NCBI RefSeq assembly: GCF_001598355.1
Contig: NZ_BCYU01000004.1
Span: 40,591 to 104,590 of the forward strand
Direction of reading: 5' to 3'
Source of the DNA: Sphingomonas asaccharolytica NBRC 15499
GTDB taxonomy: Bacteria; Pseudomonadota; Alphaproteobacteria; Sphingomonadales; Sphingomonadaceae
Length of the DNA: 64,000 nt
Position 1 is the first letter of the stretch; the number at the start of each line of letters is the position of its first letter. The position numbers and the translations under genes are program-made. The notes beneath the pieces were generated by a model. That model was not told where the DNA came from, ran no database searches, and saw only the letters and a program-made list of their open reading frames with translations. Below, piece by piece: positions 1 through 9,441 of this stretch.

Positions 1-732
1 GGCGCGATCCAGCCCGGGCAGTGCCGGCAATGCTTCACCCGTGATCTCGCCGGGGTCGGCGAACGATTCGCATTGGACGATGACGATGAATTCGGGAACT
101 GCTGGACCCACGAGGCTGCCGATCGCCGCAAGCGGTGAGGAAGGCTGAGGGTCGGGCGTATGCCGCCAGCGCTGCCAATAGAGGAGCAACGTTGCGATCA
201 AGCCGAATCTGGTGACATCACCCGCTAGGTCGGGCGTCGTCACCAACGAAGCGAACCATTCGGCGCGCAGTAACAACCACAAGGCACCGCTCGCCAACAG
301 TAATAGCCCGGCTCCAACCAAATGGGGCTGCGGGCGGCTCGAGATGAGCGGCAGTAGCGCGATCACCGCCAGCAATGCGCCGATAGCCGCTACCCAGCGC
401 TGACGCGCCGGGATCGCCGTGAAATAGAAGCGCGGGTGGCGGAATATCCCGACGATCAACGCCAGATCGGAGAAGACGAGTGGCTCGCCCAGCATCTTGT
501 ACTTCGCGTTGGAGGCGACCGTGAAGAGCGCCATCACAGCGATCGCCAAGACTGCCGCGGCCGTTGCGTTGCCGAAGCCGGTCAACCACAGCGCGAACAC
601 GCCCGTCACGACCAGCAGGTGAAGCAAGACTCCTTGCCAATGTCGTAGGCCACCCGAGCGCGGACGTACGGTCGCGTCCAACAACAACGATGCCGCCAAC
701 ATCGCCAAAAGAGAAATCAAACCGTTCGTCAC
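1..732 (-). CDS. LTA synthase-like sulfatase-family membrane enzyme (3' part off window)
   Basis: The reading frame runs off the left edge, so only about 244 N-terminal residues are visible. GTG at 732 is the likely start because an in-frame TGA lies a few codons upstream. The visible part has four to five hydrophobic segments, then the motif SNAKYKMLGEPLVFSDLALI after the second one, and near the edge the stretch VPEFIVIVQCESF. The ESF motif matches the start of the extracellular sulfatase-fold domain of LTA synthase/OpgB-type phosphoglycerol transferases. Members of this group often sit in capsule loci, and this gene is divergent from kpsS. A role in adding phosphoglycerol or a similar group to the capsule is inference. 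The catalytic Thr would lie beyond the window. Confidence 0.72.
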   Translation of the reverse strand, partial: MTNGLISLLAMLAASLLLDATVRPRSGGLRHWQGVLLHLLVVTGVFALWLTGFGNATAAAVLAIAVMALFTVASNAKYKMLGEPLVFSDLALIVGIFRHPRFYFTAIPARQRWVAAIGALLAVIALLPLISSRPQPHLVGAGLLLLASGALWLLLRAEWFASLVTTPDLAGDVTRFGLIATLLLYWQRWRHTPDPQPSSPLAAIGSLVGPAVPEFIVIVQCESFADPGEITGEALPALPGLDRA

Positions 733-931
733 AGGATGGTCGCGCCGTCAGTCTCGATTGAGCCACGCCGTCCGGCAGCGGTTACAGAAGGGTGATTTGT
801 CCATAGCGGGCAGCCCGGCGCCTGTCACGGCCTCGGTTGGTCGAGACACGACTTGGAAATAGGCGCCGCCATCTATATCCGCGGGATCGGCACGTGAGGG
901 GTCGCTGCCGGTTCGGAAGAGAAAAGTACTA

Positions 932-2275
932 ATGCCAGAAATGTTTACCGGCGGCCCGGAAGTGATGCCGCAGGTCGCGGCCCCCGGCGAGGCGCGGCCG
1001 CTTGCCCGACGTAACGTCCTGCTGTTGCAGGGCCTGATGGGGCCGCTGTTCCGCCGCCTCGGACAGGCGTTGCGGCGCGACGGTTACGGCGTACACAAGG
1101 TCAACTTCAATGGGGGTGATCGGTTTTTCTGGGGGTTACCCAACGGAATCGACTATCGTGGTTCGCCCGCTGAATGGCCGGCAGCGCTTGCCTCGCTGAT
1201 CGCCGATCGTCAGATCACCGACGTCGTTCTCTTCGGAGATTGCCGTCCGATGCATATGGCAGCGATCAGCGTCTGCCGTGATCTGCATGTTCCCGTCCAT
1301 GTGTTCGAGGAGGGCTATATCCGCCCCGATTGGGTCACGCTCGAACTTGGCGGCGTCAACGGTCATTCGACCTTGCCGCGCGATCCAGCCTGGTATCGCG
1401 CGCAGGCGGCCGCTTTGCCACCGGCTCCCCAACACCATCCGGTGCCGTCTTCGTTCCGCCGCCGTGCCACGGAGGGTCTCATCTATAACGTTGCCGACGT
1501 GCTCACGCGGTGGCGCTACCCCTATTGGGAGAATCATCGGCCTTGGCACCCACTGGTCGAGGGTATGGGCTGGACGCGTAAGCTGATGCGGCGCAAGGTT
1601 GCGGCCGCACGGACACAAGAGGTGCTTGCCGGCCTCGAGGCAAGCGGCGACCCTTATGTGATTTTCCCGTTGCAGCTCGATTCCGATGCCCAGATACGAC
1701 TGCATTCCTCCTTTGCCGGCATTGCCGACGCGCTACGCATGGTGATCACCTCGTTCGCGGCCAACGCCCCTGCGGATCTCCGGCTTGTGGTGAAGGAGCA
1801 TCCGCTCGATAACGGCGTGCGCGACTGGCGCCTTGAAACAGAAACACTGGCCGCACTCCACGGCGTCGCCGACCGGGTCGATTACCTCGAAAGCGGCGAT
1901 ATCGTACCGGTCGCGCAACGCTCCAAAGGCATGGTAACCATCAACAGCACCAGCGGCACGCTGGCGCTGGCGCTCGATGTGCCGGTGATCACGCTCGGCC
2001 AGGCGGTCTACGATATCGAGGGCATCACTTTTCAGGGAGGCCTTGACGATTTCTGGCGTGATCCAGGCAAGCCGGATACCGAAACCTTCGCGGCTTTTCG
2101 CCGCGTGTTGATCGATCGGTGTCTCGTGGCGGGTGGGTTCTTCTCCGAGGAGGCACTCGCCAAGGTCACCGAGGGCGTGATCGCCCGGCTAGAGGCGGCA
2201 AGCCCGTTGAAGCCGCGCTCGGTCGCGCAAACGGGTTCGCCCCTGCCTACGAAGGGCAGGTTGGTTCGGGATTGA
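932..2275 (+). CDS. kpsS: Capsule polysaccharide export protein KpsS (Kdo transferase)
   Basis: This 447-residue protein matches the Capsule_synth family. Visible family features are the N-terminal LLLQGLMGPLFRRLG and VNFNGGDRFFW stretches, the VVLFGDCRPMH segment, VFEEGYIRPDWVTLE, and the C-terminal LVVKEHPLD and INSTSGTLAL motifs. In the known family KpsS adds the first beta-Kdo to lyso-phosphatidylglycerol on the cytoplasmic face, beginning the lipid linker of group 2 capsules; KpsC extends it. The protein is somewhat longer than the E. coli one (about 390 residues). The ATG at 932 is preceded by a purine-rich GGAAGAG. Its partner KpsC is not in the window and may lie to the left or elsewhere. 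Confidence 0.93.
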   Translation: MPEMFTGGPEVMPQVAAPGEARPLARRNVLLLQGLMGPLFRRLGQALRRDGYGVHKVNFNGGDRFFWGLPNGIDYRGSPAEWPAALASLIADRQITDVVLFGDCRPMHMAAISVCRDLHVPVHVFEEGYIRPDWVTLELGGVNGHSTLPRDPAWYRAQAAALPPAPQHHPVPSSFRRRATEGLIYNVADVLTRWRYPYWENHRPWHPLVEGMGWTRKLMRRKVAAARTQEVLAGLEASGDPYVIFPLQLDSDAQIRLHSSFAGIADALRMVITSFAANAPADLRLVVKEHPLDNGVRDWRLETETLAALHGVADRVDYLESGDIVPVAQRSKGMVTINSTSGTLALALDVPVITLGQAVYDIEGITFQGGLDDFWRDPGKPDTETFAAFRRVLIDRCLVAGGFFSEEALAKVTEGVIARLEAASPLKPRSVAQTGSPLPTKGRLVRD

Positions 2276-2321
2276 GCCTTTTTGCATGCCTCGCCGGATT
2301 TCTTCGACTGGGATTGCGCAA

Positions 2322-3194
2322 TCAGTGACCGCCTTCCGCCACCATCCGCAGATGTTGTCCGTATCGCGACTTTCCGAGGTCGCTTGCCAGTCTGATAAGC
2401 TGTGCCTGGTCGATAAAGCCCATTCGAAACGCGATCTCTTCAGGGCTCGAAATCCGCAGACCCTGGCGCTTTTCGACCGTGCGAACGAACTCGGCCGCTT
2501 CGAGCAGGCTGTCTGGCGTGCCCGTATCTAGCCATGCGAAACCCCGGCCCATGATCTCGACGGCGAGTTCGCCGCGCTCGAGGTAAATTCGATTGACGTC
2601 GGTAATCTCAAGTTCGCCGCGCGCGGAAGGCTTGAGGTTGGCGGCAATGTCCACCACGTGCTCGTCATAGAAATAAAGGCCTGTGACGGCCCAGTTGGAC
2701 TTTGGCGCGTGCGGTTTTTCCTCGATCGACTGCGCGCGCATGGCGGCGTCGAATTCGACCACCCCGTAACGTTCCGGGTCAATCACGTGATAGGCGAATA
2801 CCGTGGCTCCCTGAGTGCGCGTTTTGGCTGAATCGAACAGTTGGTCCATGCCGTGGCCGAAGAAGATGTTGTCGCCCAGGATCAGGCCCGACTGCTCGCC
2901 GGCCACAAAATCGGCACCGATGATATAGGCCTGCGCCAGGCCATCTGGGCTGGGCTGCACGGCATAGCTCAGCGACAGGCCCCATCGCGCCCCGTCGCCC
3001 AGCAACTCCTGAAAGCGCGGCGTGTCGCGTTCGGTCGAGATCACTAGGATTTCGCGAATTCCGGCGAGCATGAGCGTGGACAGTGGATAATAGATCATCG
3101 GCTTGTCATAGACGGGCATGAGCTGCTTCGATGTCACCAACGTCATGGGATGGAGTCGCGTGCCCGAACCTCCGGCCAATATTATTCCTTTCAT
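2322..3194 (-). CDS. rmlA: Glucose-1-phosphate thymidylyltransferase RmlA
   Basis: RmlA joins dTTP and glucose-1-phosphate to make dTDP-glucose, the first step of dTDP-L-rhamnose and related deoxysugars. The 290-residue length is normal. The N-terminal nucleotide-binding loop [11 protein letters not shown] is at residues 8-18, followed by [30 protein letters not shown] and [20 protein letters not shown], all hallmark RmlA segments. The ATG at 3194 has a GGAGAAGAG ribosome site just upstream. It is convergent with kpsS (46 bp between stops) and separated by about 30 kb from rmlB and rmlC, so it is presumably transcribed on its own. Confidence 0.96.
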   Translation of the reverse strand: MKGIILAGGSGTRLHPMTLVTSKQLMPVYDKPMIYYPLSTLMLAGIREILVISTERDTPRFQELLGDGARWGLSLSYAVQPSPDGLAQAYIIGADFVAGEQSGLILGDNIFFGHGMDQLFDSAKTRTQGATVFAYHVIDPERYGVVEFDAAMRAQSIEEKPHAPKSNWAVTGLYFYDEHVVDIAANLKPSARGELEITDVNRIYLERGELAVEIMGRGFAWLDTGTPDSLLEAAEFVRTVEKRQGLRISSPEEIAFRMGFIDQAQLIRLASDLGKSRYGQHLRMVAEGGH

Positions 3195-3499
3195 AGCGAA
3201 CTCTTCTCCATCATTTCGATCTGAATATGCCGTCGGATTATTTCACCGATCGCTCAGGTCCGGCGCTCGACGGAGCGTTTCCCATTCTTGCTCCGCGGCG
3301 CCTGCAGCGTACCCCTGATAACCAGCCCTTCACCGGCCAGCAACCGCCGCTCGTACCGGGCGTCAGGCCGACGAAACCCACCGGCTCGGATCGTCGCACC
3401 TATGGCGACGACGGGGGGCTCGACCATTGCATTGGGTGCGGCGGATCGCTATCGCGGCGCCGAGATGTGCCCCCCGGCCAAAAAGGGCAGAGATAGATT
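3195..3499. other. Divergent intergenic region between rmlA and the capsule export operon
   Basis: These 305 bases separate the starts of rmlA (minus) and the export lipoprotein gene (plus). They should carry the promoters for both. I see no convincing gene, no clear -35/-10 pair, and no operator-like repeat. Short open frames here lack family features. Confidence 0.5.
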
Positions 3500-4708
3500 T
3501 TGCGTTGTTTTTCGGTATTAAATTTCGGTAGCCCGCCGCGGCGAAAGGCTTTTACGCGTCTCGGCGTAGCGATAGTCTGCTTGCTGACCTCTGGCTGCGC
3601 GATTGCGCCCGGCGGAGGCCCGAGTTCGCGCGCGGTATGGCACGCCAATTCGTCCGCGCTGGGCAATTCAAAGATCGCGGTCGTCGACGTGACCGACGAC
3701 ATCGCACGCGGCCTGATCAACGCCAGCCATGCGAGCCAGTTCTCCGATACGCTAGGCCCGGGCAAGCCGATCGGCGCCATCATCGGTGCCGGCGACGTGC
3801 TTGATATCGCGATCTGGGAAGCCCCGCCCGCGGCGCTGTTCGGCATGACCGGCGGAGATCCCCGGTTGACGTCGTCAAGTTCCACCGCGCGCGGCACATC
3901 AATTCCCGAGCAGATGATCAACGCCGAAGGTCAGGTGATCGTGCCGTTCGTCGGTGCCGTGAACGCCGTCGGCCGCACGCCGACCGATATCGAACGCGAG
4001 ATCGCCCGGCGGCTGATCGGCAAGGCCCATCAGCCACAGGTGATCGTGCGGGTCGTGCGCAACGTATCCAGCGCAGTGACGGTGGTGGGCGACGTCGCCG
4101 GCAGCACGCGCGTTCCGCTGACCACGAAGGGCGAGCGCCTACTTGATGTGCTGGCGAGCGTCGGCGGCGTGAAGCAACCGCTCAACAAGACCTCGATCCA
4201 GATCACACGGGGGGCGAAAGTGGTTTCGATGCCGCTCGACACGATCATTCGTGATCCGCGGCAGAACATCATCTTGCGACCCGACGACGTAGTCGCCGCG
4301 CTCTTCCAGCCTTACAGTTTCGTCGCGCTCGGTGCGACCGGACGCAACGAGGAATTGCCATTCGAAGCGACCGGTATCACCCTATCGCAGGCGCTCGGCC
4401 GTGTCTCCGGCCTGCAAGATGCGCGGGCCAACGTGAAGGGCGTCTTCATCTTCCGGTTCGAGGATCCTGCGGCGCTCCCCACGGCTACGGTACAAACCGC
4501 CCATTTGACACCTGACGGCAAAGTCCCGGTGATTTATCGGGTCGATTTGAGCGATCCGGCATCGCTGTTCATTTCGCAATCCTTTCCGATACGGAACAAG
4601 GACGTGCTCTACGTATCGAACGCGCCGCTCGCGGATATCCAGAAGTTTATCAGCGTGCTCTATTCCGCCGTGTTGCCGGTCGCTACGGCGGCTGCTGTGG
4701 CACCCTAG
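3500..4708 (+). CDS. Polysaccharide export outer-membrane lipoprotein (Wza/BexD/CtrA class)
   Basis: The 402-residue product has a lipoprotein signal: basic residues 14-20, a hydrophobic run, and a lipobox ending at Cys33 (LLTSGC). The poly_export motif GAGDVLDIAIWEAP begins near residue 96, followed by EGQVIVPFVGAV and two SLBB-like segments. The protein should form the outer-membrane channel for the polymer exported by KpsMTE. Its length is closer to BexD/CtrA (about 390) than to E. coli KpsD. The start is TTG at 3500, chosen because it is the only start that keeps the full signal peptide; an AGAGA stretch lies just upstream. It opens the export operon; kpsE follows after 113 bases. Confidence 0.9.
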   Translation: MRCFSVLNFGSPPRRKAFTRLGVAIVCLLTSGCAIAPGGGPSSRAVWHANSSALGNSKIAVVDVTDDIARGLINASHASQFSDTLGPGKPIGAIIGAGDVLDIAIWEAPPAALFGMTGGDPRLTSSSSTARGTSIPEQMINAEGQVIVPFVGAVNAVGRTPTDIEREIARRLIGKAHQPQVIVRVVRNVSSAVTVVGDVAGSTRVPLTTKGERLLDVLASVGGVKQPLNKTSIQITRGAKVVSMPLDTIIRDPRQNIILRPDDVVAALFQPYSFVALGATGRNEELPFEATGITLSQALGRVSGLQDARANVKGVFIFRFEDPAALPTATVQTAHLTPDGKVPVIYRVDLSDPASLFISQSFPIRNKDVLYVSNAPLADIQKFISVLYSAVLPVATAAAVAP

Positions 4709-4821
4709 CGTTTGACGCGATTCTGACGAATGTGTTGCCGCCCAGTTTCATCGCCCCGTATTCAATGCGGTTTCTGTCGCGTGCTCATCTCAAACCGCAA
4801 GAAAAGAACTGATCTGGAATT

Positions 4822-5937
4822 ATGAGTTTTCGTGACACGCTGACGCGACGGGCCAGCCGAATCGATCGCCTCTTCCTGATCGTGGTCGTCGTACCGACGC
4901 TGCTTTCCATCCTTTATTTCGGTCTGTTGGCGTCCGACGTCTATGTTTCGGAATCTCGCTTCGTCGTTCGCAGCCCGGATAAACCCGCAGCCAGCAGCTT
5001 CGGCGTATTGCTGAAGGGAGTGGGCGTTTCGACTGCGGGGGACGAGGTCTTCGCAGCGCAGCAATTCGTGCTTTCGCGGGATGCGTTGCGGGCTCTCGAC
5101 AAGGACGGCAGTTTTCGTAACGCCTATAGCGCGGGCTCAATCTCGGTCTTCGATCGGTTGAACCCGTTCGGCTTCTCGAAGTCGTTCGAGGGCATGTTCA
5201 GCTATTATACGGGCAAGGTGCATGCGGATCATGACGCGACGTCGTCGATCACGACGCTTTCAGTGCGCGCCTTCCGGCCCGAAGATGCCGCTAGGTTCAA
5301 TCGGCAGCTGCTCGATATGGCCGAAGCAACGGTCAATCGCCTCAACGATCGCGCCAGGCAGGATCTGATCCAAACGGCTTTCAAGGAGGTCGAGGACGCC
5401 AAGGAAAGAGCGCGTGTCGCAGCACTCGGCCTCTCGGCTTTCCGGAACCGCGAAGGTGTGCTCGACCCGGAGAAGCAGGCGACCGTTCAGATTCAGATGA
5501 TCTCCAAGCTGCAGGACGAACTCATCGCGGCGCGCACCCAGCTCCAGCAATTGCGCACCATTGCGCCCGAGAATTCGCAGGTCGAGGTTCTCCAGGCGCA
5601 GATCCATGGGCTGGAGGCCGCCATCAAAGAGCAACTCGGTGCCGTGGCCGGCGGATCGCGTTCGCTATCCAGCACGGCGGCTCGATATCAGCGCCTAGCA
5701 CTCGAAAGCCAGTTTGCCGACAAACAACTCGCGGCGGCAATGGCGTCGCTTCAGGATGCTGAAAACGAGGCGCTTCGCAAACACGCTTATGTCGAGCGGA
5801 TCGTGCAGCCGAACCTGCCTGATTATCCAATCGAGCCACGCCGCTGGCGGGGAATCCTCTCGACCCTGATGTTCAGCTTCATTGCCTGGGCTGTACTCAG
5901 CATGCTGTTCGCCGGGATCAAAGAGCACGCGCAATGA
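4822..5937 (+). CDS. kpsE: Capsule export inner-membrane protein KpsE (PCP family)
   Basis: KpsE-type proteins bridge the inner-membrane ABC transporter and the outer-membrane channel. The 371 residues show the expected layout: a transmembrane helix at about 17-37, a periplasmic part beginning YVSESRFVVRSPDK, a long charged coiled-coil stretch from about 170 to 330, and a second transmembrane helix at about 345-365. The segment NLPDYPIEPRRWRGIL before the last helix is the conserved C-terminal PCP motif with its prolines. Its stop overlaps the kpsM start in an ATGA (5934-5937), which indicates translational coupling. Confidence 0.93.
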   Translation: MSFRDTLTRRASRIDRLFLIVVVVPTLLSILYFGLLASDVYVSESRFVVRSPDKPAASSFGVLLKGVGVSTAGDEVFAAQQFVLSRDALRALDKDGSFRNAYSAGSISVFDRLNPFGFSKSFEGMFSYYTGKVHADHDATSSITTLSVRAFRPEDAARFNRQLLDMAEATVNRLNDRARQDLIQTAFKEVEDAKERARVAALGLSAFRNREGVLDPEKQATVQIQMISKLQDELIAARTQLQQLRTIAPENSQVEVLQAQIHGLEAAIKEQLGAVAGGSRSLSSTAARYQRLALESQFADKQLAAAMASLQDAENEALRKHAYVERIVQPNLPDYPIEPRRWRGILSTLMFSFIAWAVLSMLFAGIKEHAQ

Positions 5938-6737
5938 ACACGCCGTCCCCCGCCGTACCGTCGATCTTCGAGGCGCTCAGGGTTCAGGGCCGGGTGATCT
6001 ATGCGCTGATGATGCGCGAGGTGATCACACGCTATGGCCGACACAATATTGGCTTCCTGTGGCTTTTCGTCGAGCCTATGCTGTTCACACTCGCCGTCAC
6101 GCTGCTTTGGGGTGGCCTCAAGCTGAACCACGTGAGCGCCCTGCCGATCACGGCTTTCGCCGTCACCGGCTATTCGAGCATCCTGCTCTGGCGCAACATG
6201 CCAGGGCGGCTGATCGGATCGGTGCAGCCCAATCTTTCACTGATGTATCACCGTCAAGTCAAGGTGATCGACGTCTTTGTCTCGCGGTTGCTGATCGAAT
6301 TCATGGGCGCCACGATATCGTTCATCGCATTGACGATCATCTTCGCGACGTTCGACTGGATGTCGCTGCCCGAAGACCTGCTGAAGGTCATCGAGGGTTG
6401 GCTGATGCTGACATGGTTCGGTTGCGCGCTCGCGATTCTCCTGGGCGCACTCGCCGAAGATTACGAGATCATCGAGAAGCTCTGGCACCCTCTTGCCTAC
6501 ATAATCATGCCGTTGTCGGGCGCTGGCTTCATCGTCGATACCCTCCCTAAGGAGGGGCAAGACGCGATCCTCTGGCTTCCGATGATCAATGGGGTGGAGT
6601 ATATACGCGAGGGCTTCTTCGGCTCGGTCATCGTATCGCATTACGATATGGCGTATATGGCTGAGGCAAACTTGGTATTGACCGTGCTCGGCCTCGCCAA
6701 AATGCTCAAGATCAGTCGCGAGGTTACTCCCGAATGA
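5934..6737 (+). CDS. kpsM: Capsule ABC transporter permease KpsM
   Basis: This 267-residue ABC-2-type permease has about six hydrophobic segments. The N-terminal cytoplasmic part (QGRVIYALMMREVITRYGRHNIGFLWLFVEP, shown here only to indicate the conserved REVITRYGR and LWLFVEP motifs) is typical of KpsM/BexB/CtrC. It forms the inner-membrane pore for export of the lipid-linked polymer together with KpsT. The gene overlaps kpsE upstream and kpsT downstream, each by the four bases ATGA, so the three proteins are probably made in a fixed ratio. Confidence 0.93.
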   Translation: MNTPSPAVPSIFEALRVQGRVIYALMMREVITRYGRHNIGFLWLFVEPMLFTLAVTLLWGGLKLNHVSALPITAFAVTGYSSILLWRNMPGRLIGSVQPNLSLMYHRQVKVIDVFVSRLLIEFMGATISFIALTIIFATFDWMSLPEDLLKVIEGWLMLTWFGCALAILLGALAEDYEIIEKLWHPLAYIIMPLSGAGFIVDTLPKEGQDAILWLPMINGVEYIREGFFGSVIVSHYDMAYMAEANLVLTVLGLAKMLKISREVTPE

Positions 6738-7393
6738 TCCGGCTGCATGATATCTGCAAGAGCTATCATACCTCGCAGGGCCAGCACGAAGTCCTGAAGA
6801 ACGTGAACGTTACGGTCGAGCGCGGCCAGAAGGTCGGCATCCTTGGCCGCAACGGTGCCGGCAAGTCGACCATGATCCGCCTGCTCAGCGGTGCCGAGCG
6901 CCCGACCTCGGGCAGTATCGAACGGACAATGTCGGTGTCATGGCCCCTCGCCTTCGGCGGAGCATTCCAGACGACGCTGACCGGCTACGACAATCTGCGG
7001 TTCATCTGTCGGATCTATGGGATCGATCCTACTGACAAGGTTGAATATGTTCAGGAATTCTCCGAGTTGGGTAGCTATCTGCGCGAGCCCATGCGTATCT
7101 ATTCCTCGGGTATGCGTGCTCGCCTCGCCTTCGCGCTGTCGATGCTGATCGAATTCGACTGTTTCCTGATCGACGAGGTCGTTTCGGTGGGCGACGCGCG
7201 CTTTCACGAGAAGTGCCAGCGCGAGCTGTTCGATAAACGCGCCGATCGTGCGTTGATCATCGTATCGCACGATATGGGATATGTGCGTGAGCATTGCTCG
7301 AAATTGTGCGTTCTGTCGCAGGGCCATCTCTCCAGCTTCGACGACGCGGACGAGGCGTACGAATTCTACCACCGGGCCATCCATCTTCAGTGA
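6734..7393 (+). CDS. kpsT: Capsule ABC transporter ATPase KpsT
   Basis: The 219-residue ATPase has Walker A GRNGAGKST at residues 38-46, the signature YSSGMRARLAFAL, Walker B FLIDEVVSVGD and the switch histidine in IIVSHDMGY. The length is that of capsule-type KpsT/CtrD. It lacks the extra C-terminal carbohydrate-binding domain found in Wzt proteins that recognise a terminated O-antigen, so export should not depend on chain-end recognition by the ATPase. It overlaps kpsM by ATGA and the next gene by GTGA. Confidence 0.94.
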   Translation: MIRLHDICKSYHTSQGQHEVLKNVNVTVERGQKVGILGRNGAGKSTMIRLLSGAERPTSGSIERTMSVSWPLAFGGAFQTTLTGYDNLRFICRIYGIDPTDKVEYVQEFSELGSYLREPMRIYSSGMRARLAFALSMLIEFDCFLIDEVVSVGDARFHEKCQRELFDKRADRALIIVSHDMGYVREHCSKLCVLSQGHLSSFDDADEAYEFYHRAIHLQ

Positions 7394-9282
7394 GCGTGCC
7401 TAAAGGTCTGCCGCGGTCGCTCGCAGCCTTCGCAAGTGTGGCCGCGCTGCCATTTCAAGCGGCGAGAGCCTGGGCGACGATGGAACCACGGCATTGGTCT
7501 GCCGTTGCGGAGTGCCTGCTCGACATTGGGGCCGCACATACAAGCCGGTATTGGGTCGCGATCGCCCTAGGCACCGCATTGCGCCTGAGCGAGCGCTATG
7601 AGGAGAGCATCGACTGTTTTGCGCAGGCAAGCCGCTTGAGGCCGACCAGTCCCCAGGCCTATCTCGCCCTTGGTCGAGCCTGTCGTGGCGCCGGTCGGCG
7701 CGCCGATGCGATCACGGCGCTCAAAAAAGCGTCGTCCCTTGGCGCAACTCGCGCCGCTGGCGCGCAGCTTTGCCGGTACGGCGCGCGCGACGCCGCGCCC
7801 AACACGCGGCCCCATATCCACGCACTCGCCGACTATCCCGCATTTGCGAGACTGTTGACTGACCTGGAAGCTCCCGAGGCATTGCCCGCGCCCGCGCTCC
7901 GCGTGCACATCGCCGGGCTCCCGGATTGCCCCGAGGCGACCGGGGCGACCGAGGTGACATTGCGCAGCCTTCGGATGCAACGTTACGCGCATTGGACAGC
8001 GAGCGTTACAGACCGAGGCGGCCACTGCGCAGTTGAACCGCGCACTTGGGACTTGATGATTGAGGCGGGTACCGAGCTCCATCCCCAGGCGCTCGGATGG
8101 ATCGCCTGGGCGGCCAGTACGACCGAGGCAGATGTGATCTATAGCGATCATGACCAGTTCGTCCTGGATACCAACGGCGTTCGGGTAAGAGGGGCGCCAA
8201 CCTTATACTCCATGGCCGACAGGATTTGGTTCTCACAGCCCGGATACGGCCCGCGATTGAAAGCGCAACGCTTCACCGCTGGGACGGATCAGCGCCTGGC
8301 GCACATACCGCTGGTTCTCGGGACCTTACCCCCGAACCCCGAAAAACGACTGCAGCCAGAGACGACACCAAACCAACAGCGCATATCCGTAATCATTCCC
8401 ACGCGCGATAATCCTGCCTTGCTCGAACGCTGTGTCGAAACGCTGCTCGCGACAGCGGCGCGCCCCGATCGCGTTGAACTCGTGATCGTCGACAATGGCA
8501 GCGTGCGCCCCGAGACGGTTGCGCTGCTCAGCCAGCTCGCCGCGCGGCCGAGAACACGCGTCGTGCCCTTTGTAGCCCCCTTCAATTGGTCTCGCGCGAA
8601 CAACCTCGGAGCGGCCGCCGCCGAAGGCGATCACTTCCTGTTCCTCAACGACGACACCGAGATGCTCACGCCGGCTTGGGACAATATCCTGGCCGACTTG
8701 CTGAATGACCCGCTCAACGGCGTCGTCGGCGTTCGCATGATCTACCCCGATGGTACGATACAGCATGCGGGTTTTGTGTTTGGCATGGGCGACGGACCAC
8801 AGCACGAAGGCCGCTGGATTTCCTCGGTCTGCGACGGGCCGGCCGGTCGCTGGGCCGCCACGCGGCAGGCCGCGGCTGTCACCGGCGCGTTCATAGCGAC
8901 GCGACGGGACCTGTTCGAGGAGATAGGCGGATTCGACGACGCGCGCCTAGCGATAGATTTTGCCGACCTCGACATGTGCCTAAGGGTGCGAGCGATGGGC
9001 AAGGCAGTGATCTATACCGGCGCGATCACCGCGCTGCACCACGAATCAGTTTCGCGCGGCTTCAATCGCAGCCGCGCCAAGCGGCGACGGGTGAGACGCG
9101 AACTCGATATCTTCCTTGCCCGTTGGGGCGACGCGGCGATAGCTGATCCCGGCTATAATCCGCTCTGGACGCGAGAAGATTGCAGTTTCGACGGATATGT
9201 CGTGCCAAAGATAGCCGACATCTGTCGCCACATCCGCTTGTCGGCGGAGGCCAACCCTTGGCAAGTGCCACCGCCGCGCTAA
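7390..9282 (+). CDS. TPR-containing GT2 family glycosyltransferase
   Basis: The GTG at 7390 overlaps the kpsT stop (GTGA) and is taken as the start, giving about 630 residues; the open frame continues upstream only inside kpsT. Residues about 60-130 contain a tetratricopeptide-like pair (RYEESIDCFAQASRLRPTS and a following helix pair). The GT-A glycosyltransferase domain starts near residue 332 (ISVIIPTRDNPALLERC) with VIVDNGS and the metal-binding NDD of FLFLNDDTEM near 420, then GVRMIYPDGTIQHAG and a GGFDD/DFADLDMCLR acceptor region. It probably adds a sugar during capsule synthesis. Donor and acceptor cannot be read from the sequence. Confidence 0.85.
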   Translation: MSVPKGLPRSLAAFASVAALPFQAARAWATMEPRHWSAVAECLLDIGAAHTSRYWVAIALGTALRLSERYEESIDCFAQASRLRPTSPQAYLALGRACRGAGRRADAITALKKASSLGATRAAGAQLCRYGARDAAPNTRPHIHALADYPAFARLLTDLEAPEALPAPALRVHIAGLPDCPEATGATEVTLRSLRMQRYAHWTASVTDRGGHCAVEPRTWDLMIEAGTELHPQALGWIAWAASTTEADVIYSDHDQFVLDTNGVRVRGAPTLYSMADRIWFSQPGYGPRLKAQRFTAGTDQRLAHIPLVLGTLPPNPEKRLQPETTPNQQRISVIIPTRDNPALLERCVETLLATAARPDRVELVIVDNGSVRPETVALLSQLAARPRTRVVPFVAPFNWSRANNLGAAAAEGDHFLFLNDDTEMLTPAWDNILADLLNDPLNGVVGVRMIYPDGTIQHAGFVFGMGDGPQHEGRWISSVCDGPAGRWAATRQAAAVTGAFIATRRDLFEEIGGFDDARLAIDFADLDMCLRVRAMGKAVIYTGAITALHHESVSRGFNRSRAKRRRVRRELDIFLARWGDAAIADPGYNPLWTREDCSFDGYVVPKIADICRHIRLSAEANPWQVPPPR

Positions 9283-9441
9283 TAGACGACGCCTCAATCT
9301 CTGCGATGTATTTTCGGTTTTAGGTGAACGGCCTCCACCATTCACGGTCAGCGCGGATAAGGGTCCGGATTCACCGAGGTATTTTCAGTTCAGGCAGTGG
9401 CCTATCCTGAGTTGCGGAGCAGCCGTTTTTCTTTCGCGCAC

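Noticed and set aside
218..766. 182-codon minus-strand frame near the left edge
   Set aside because: The overlapping minus-strand frame 1-732 encodes hydrophobic segments and an LTA-synthase-type motif, while this one is Arg/Gly-rich without any pattern.
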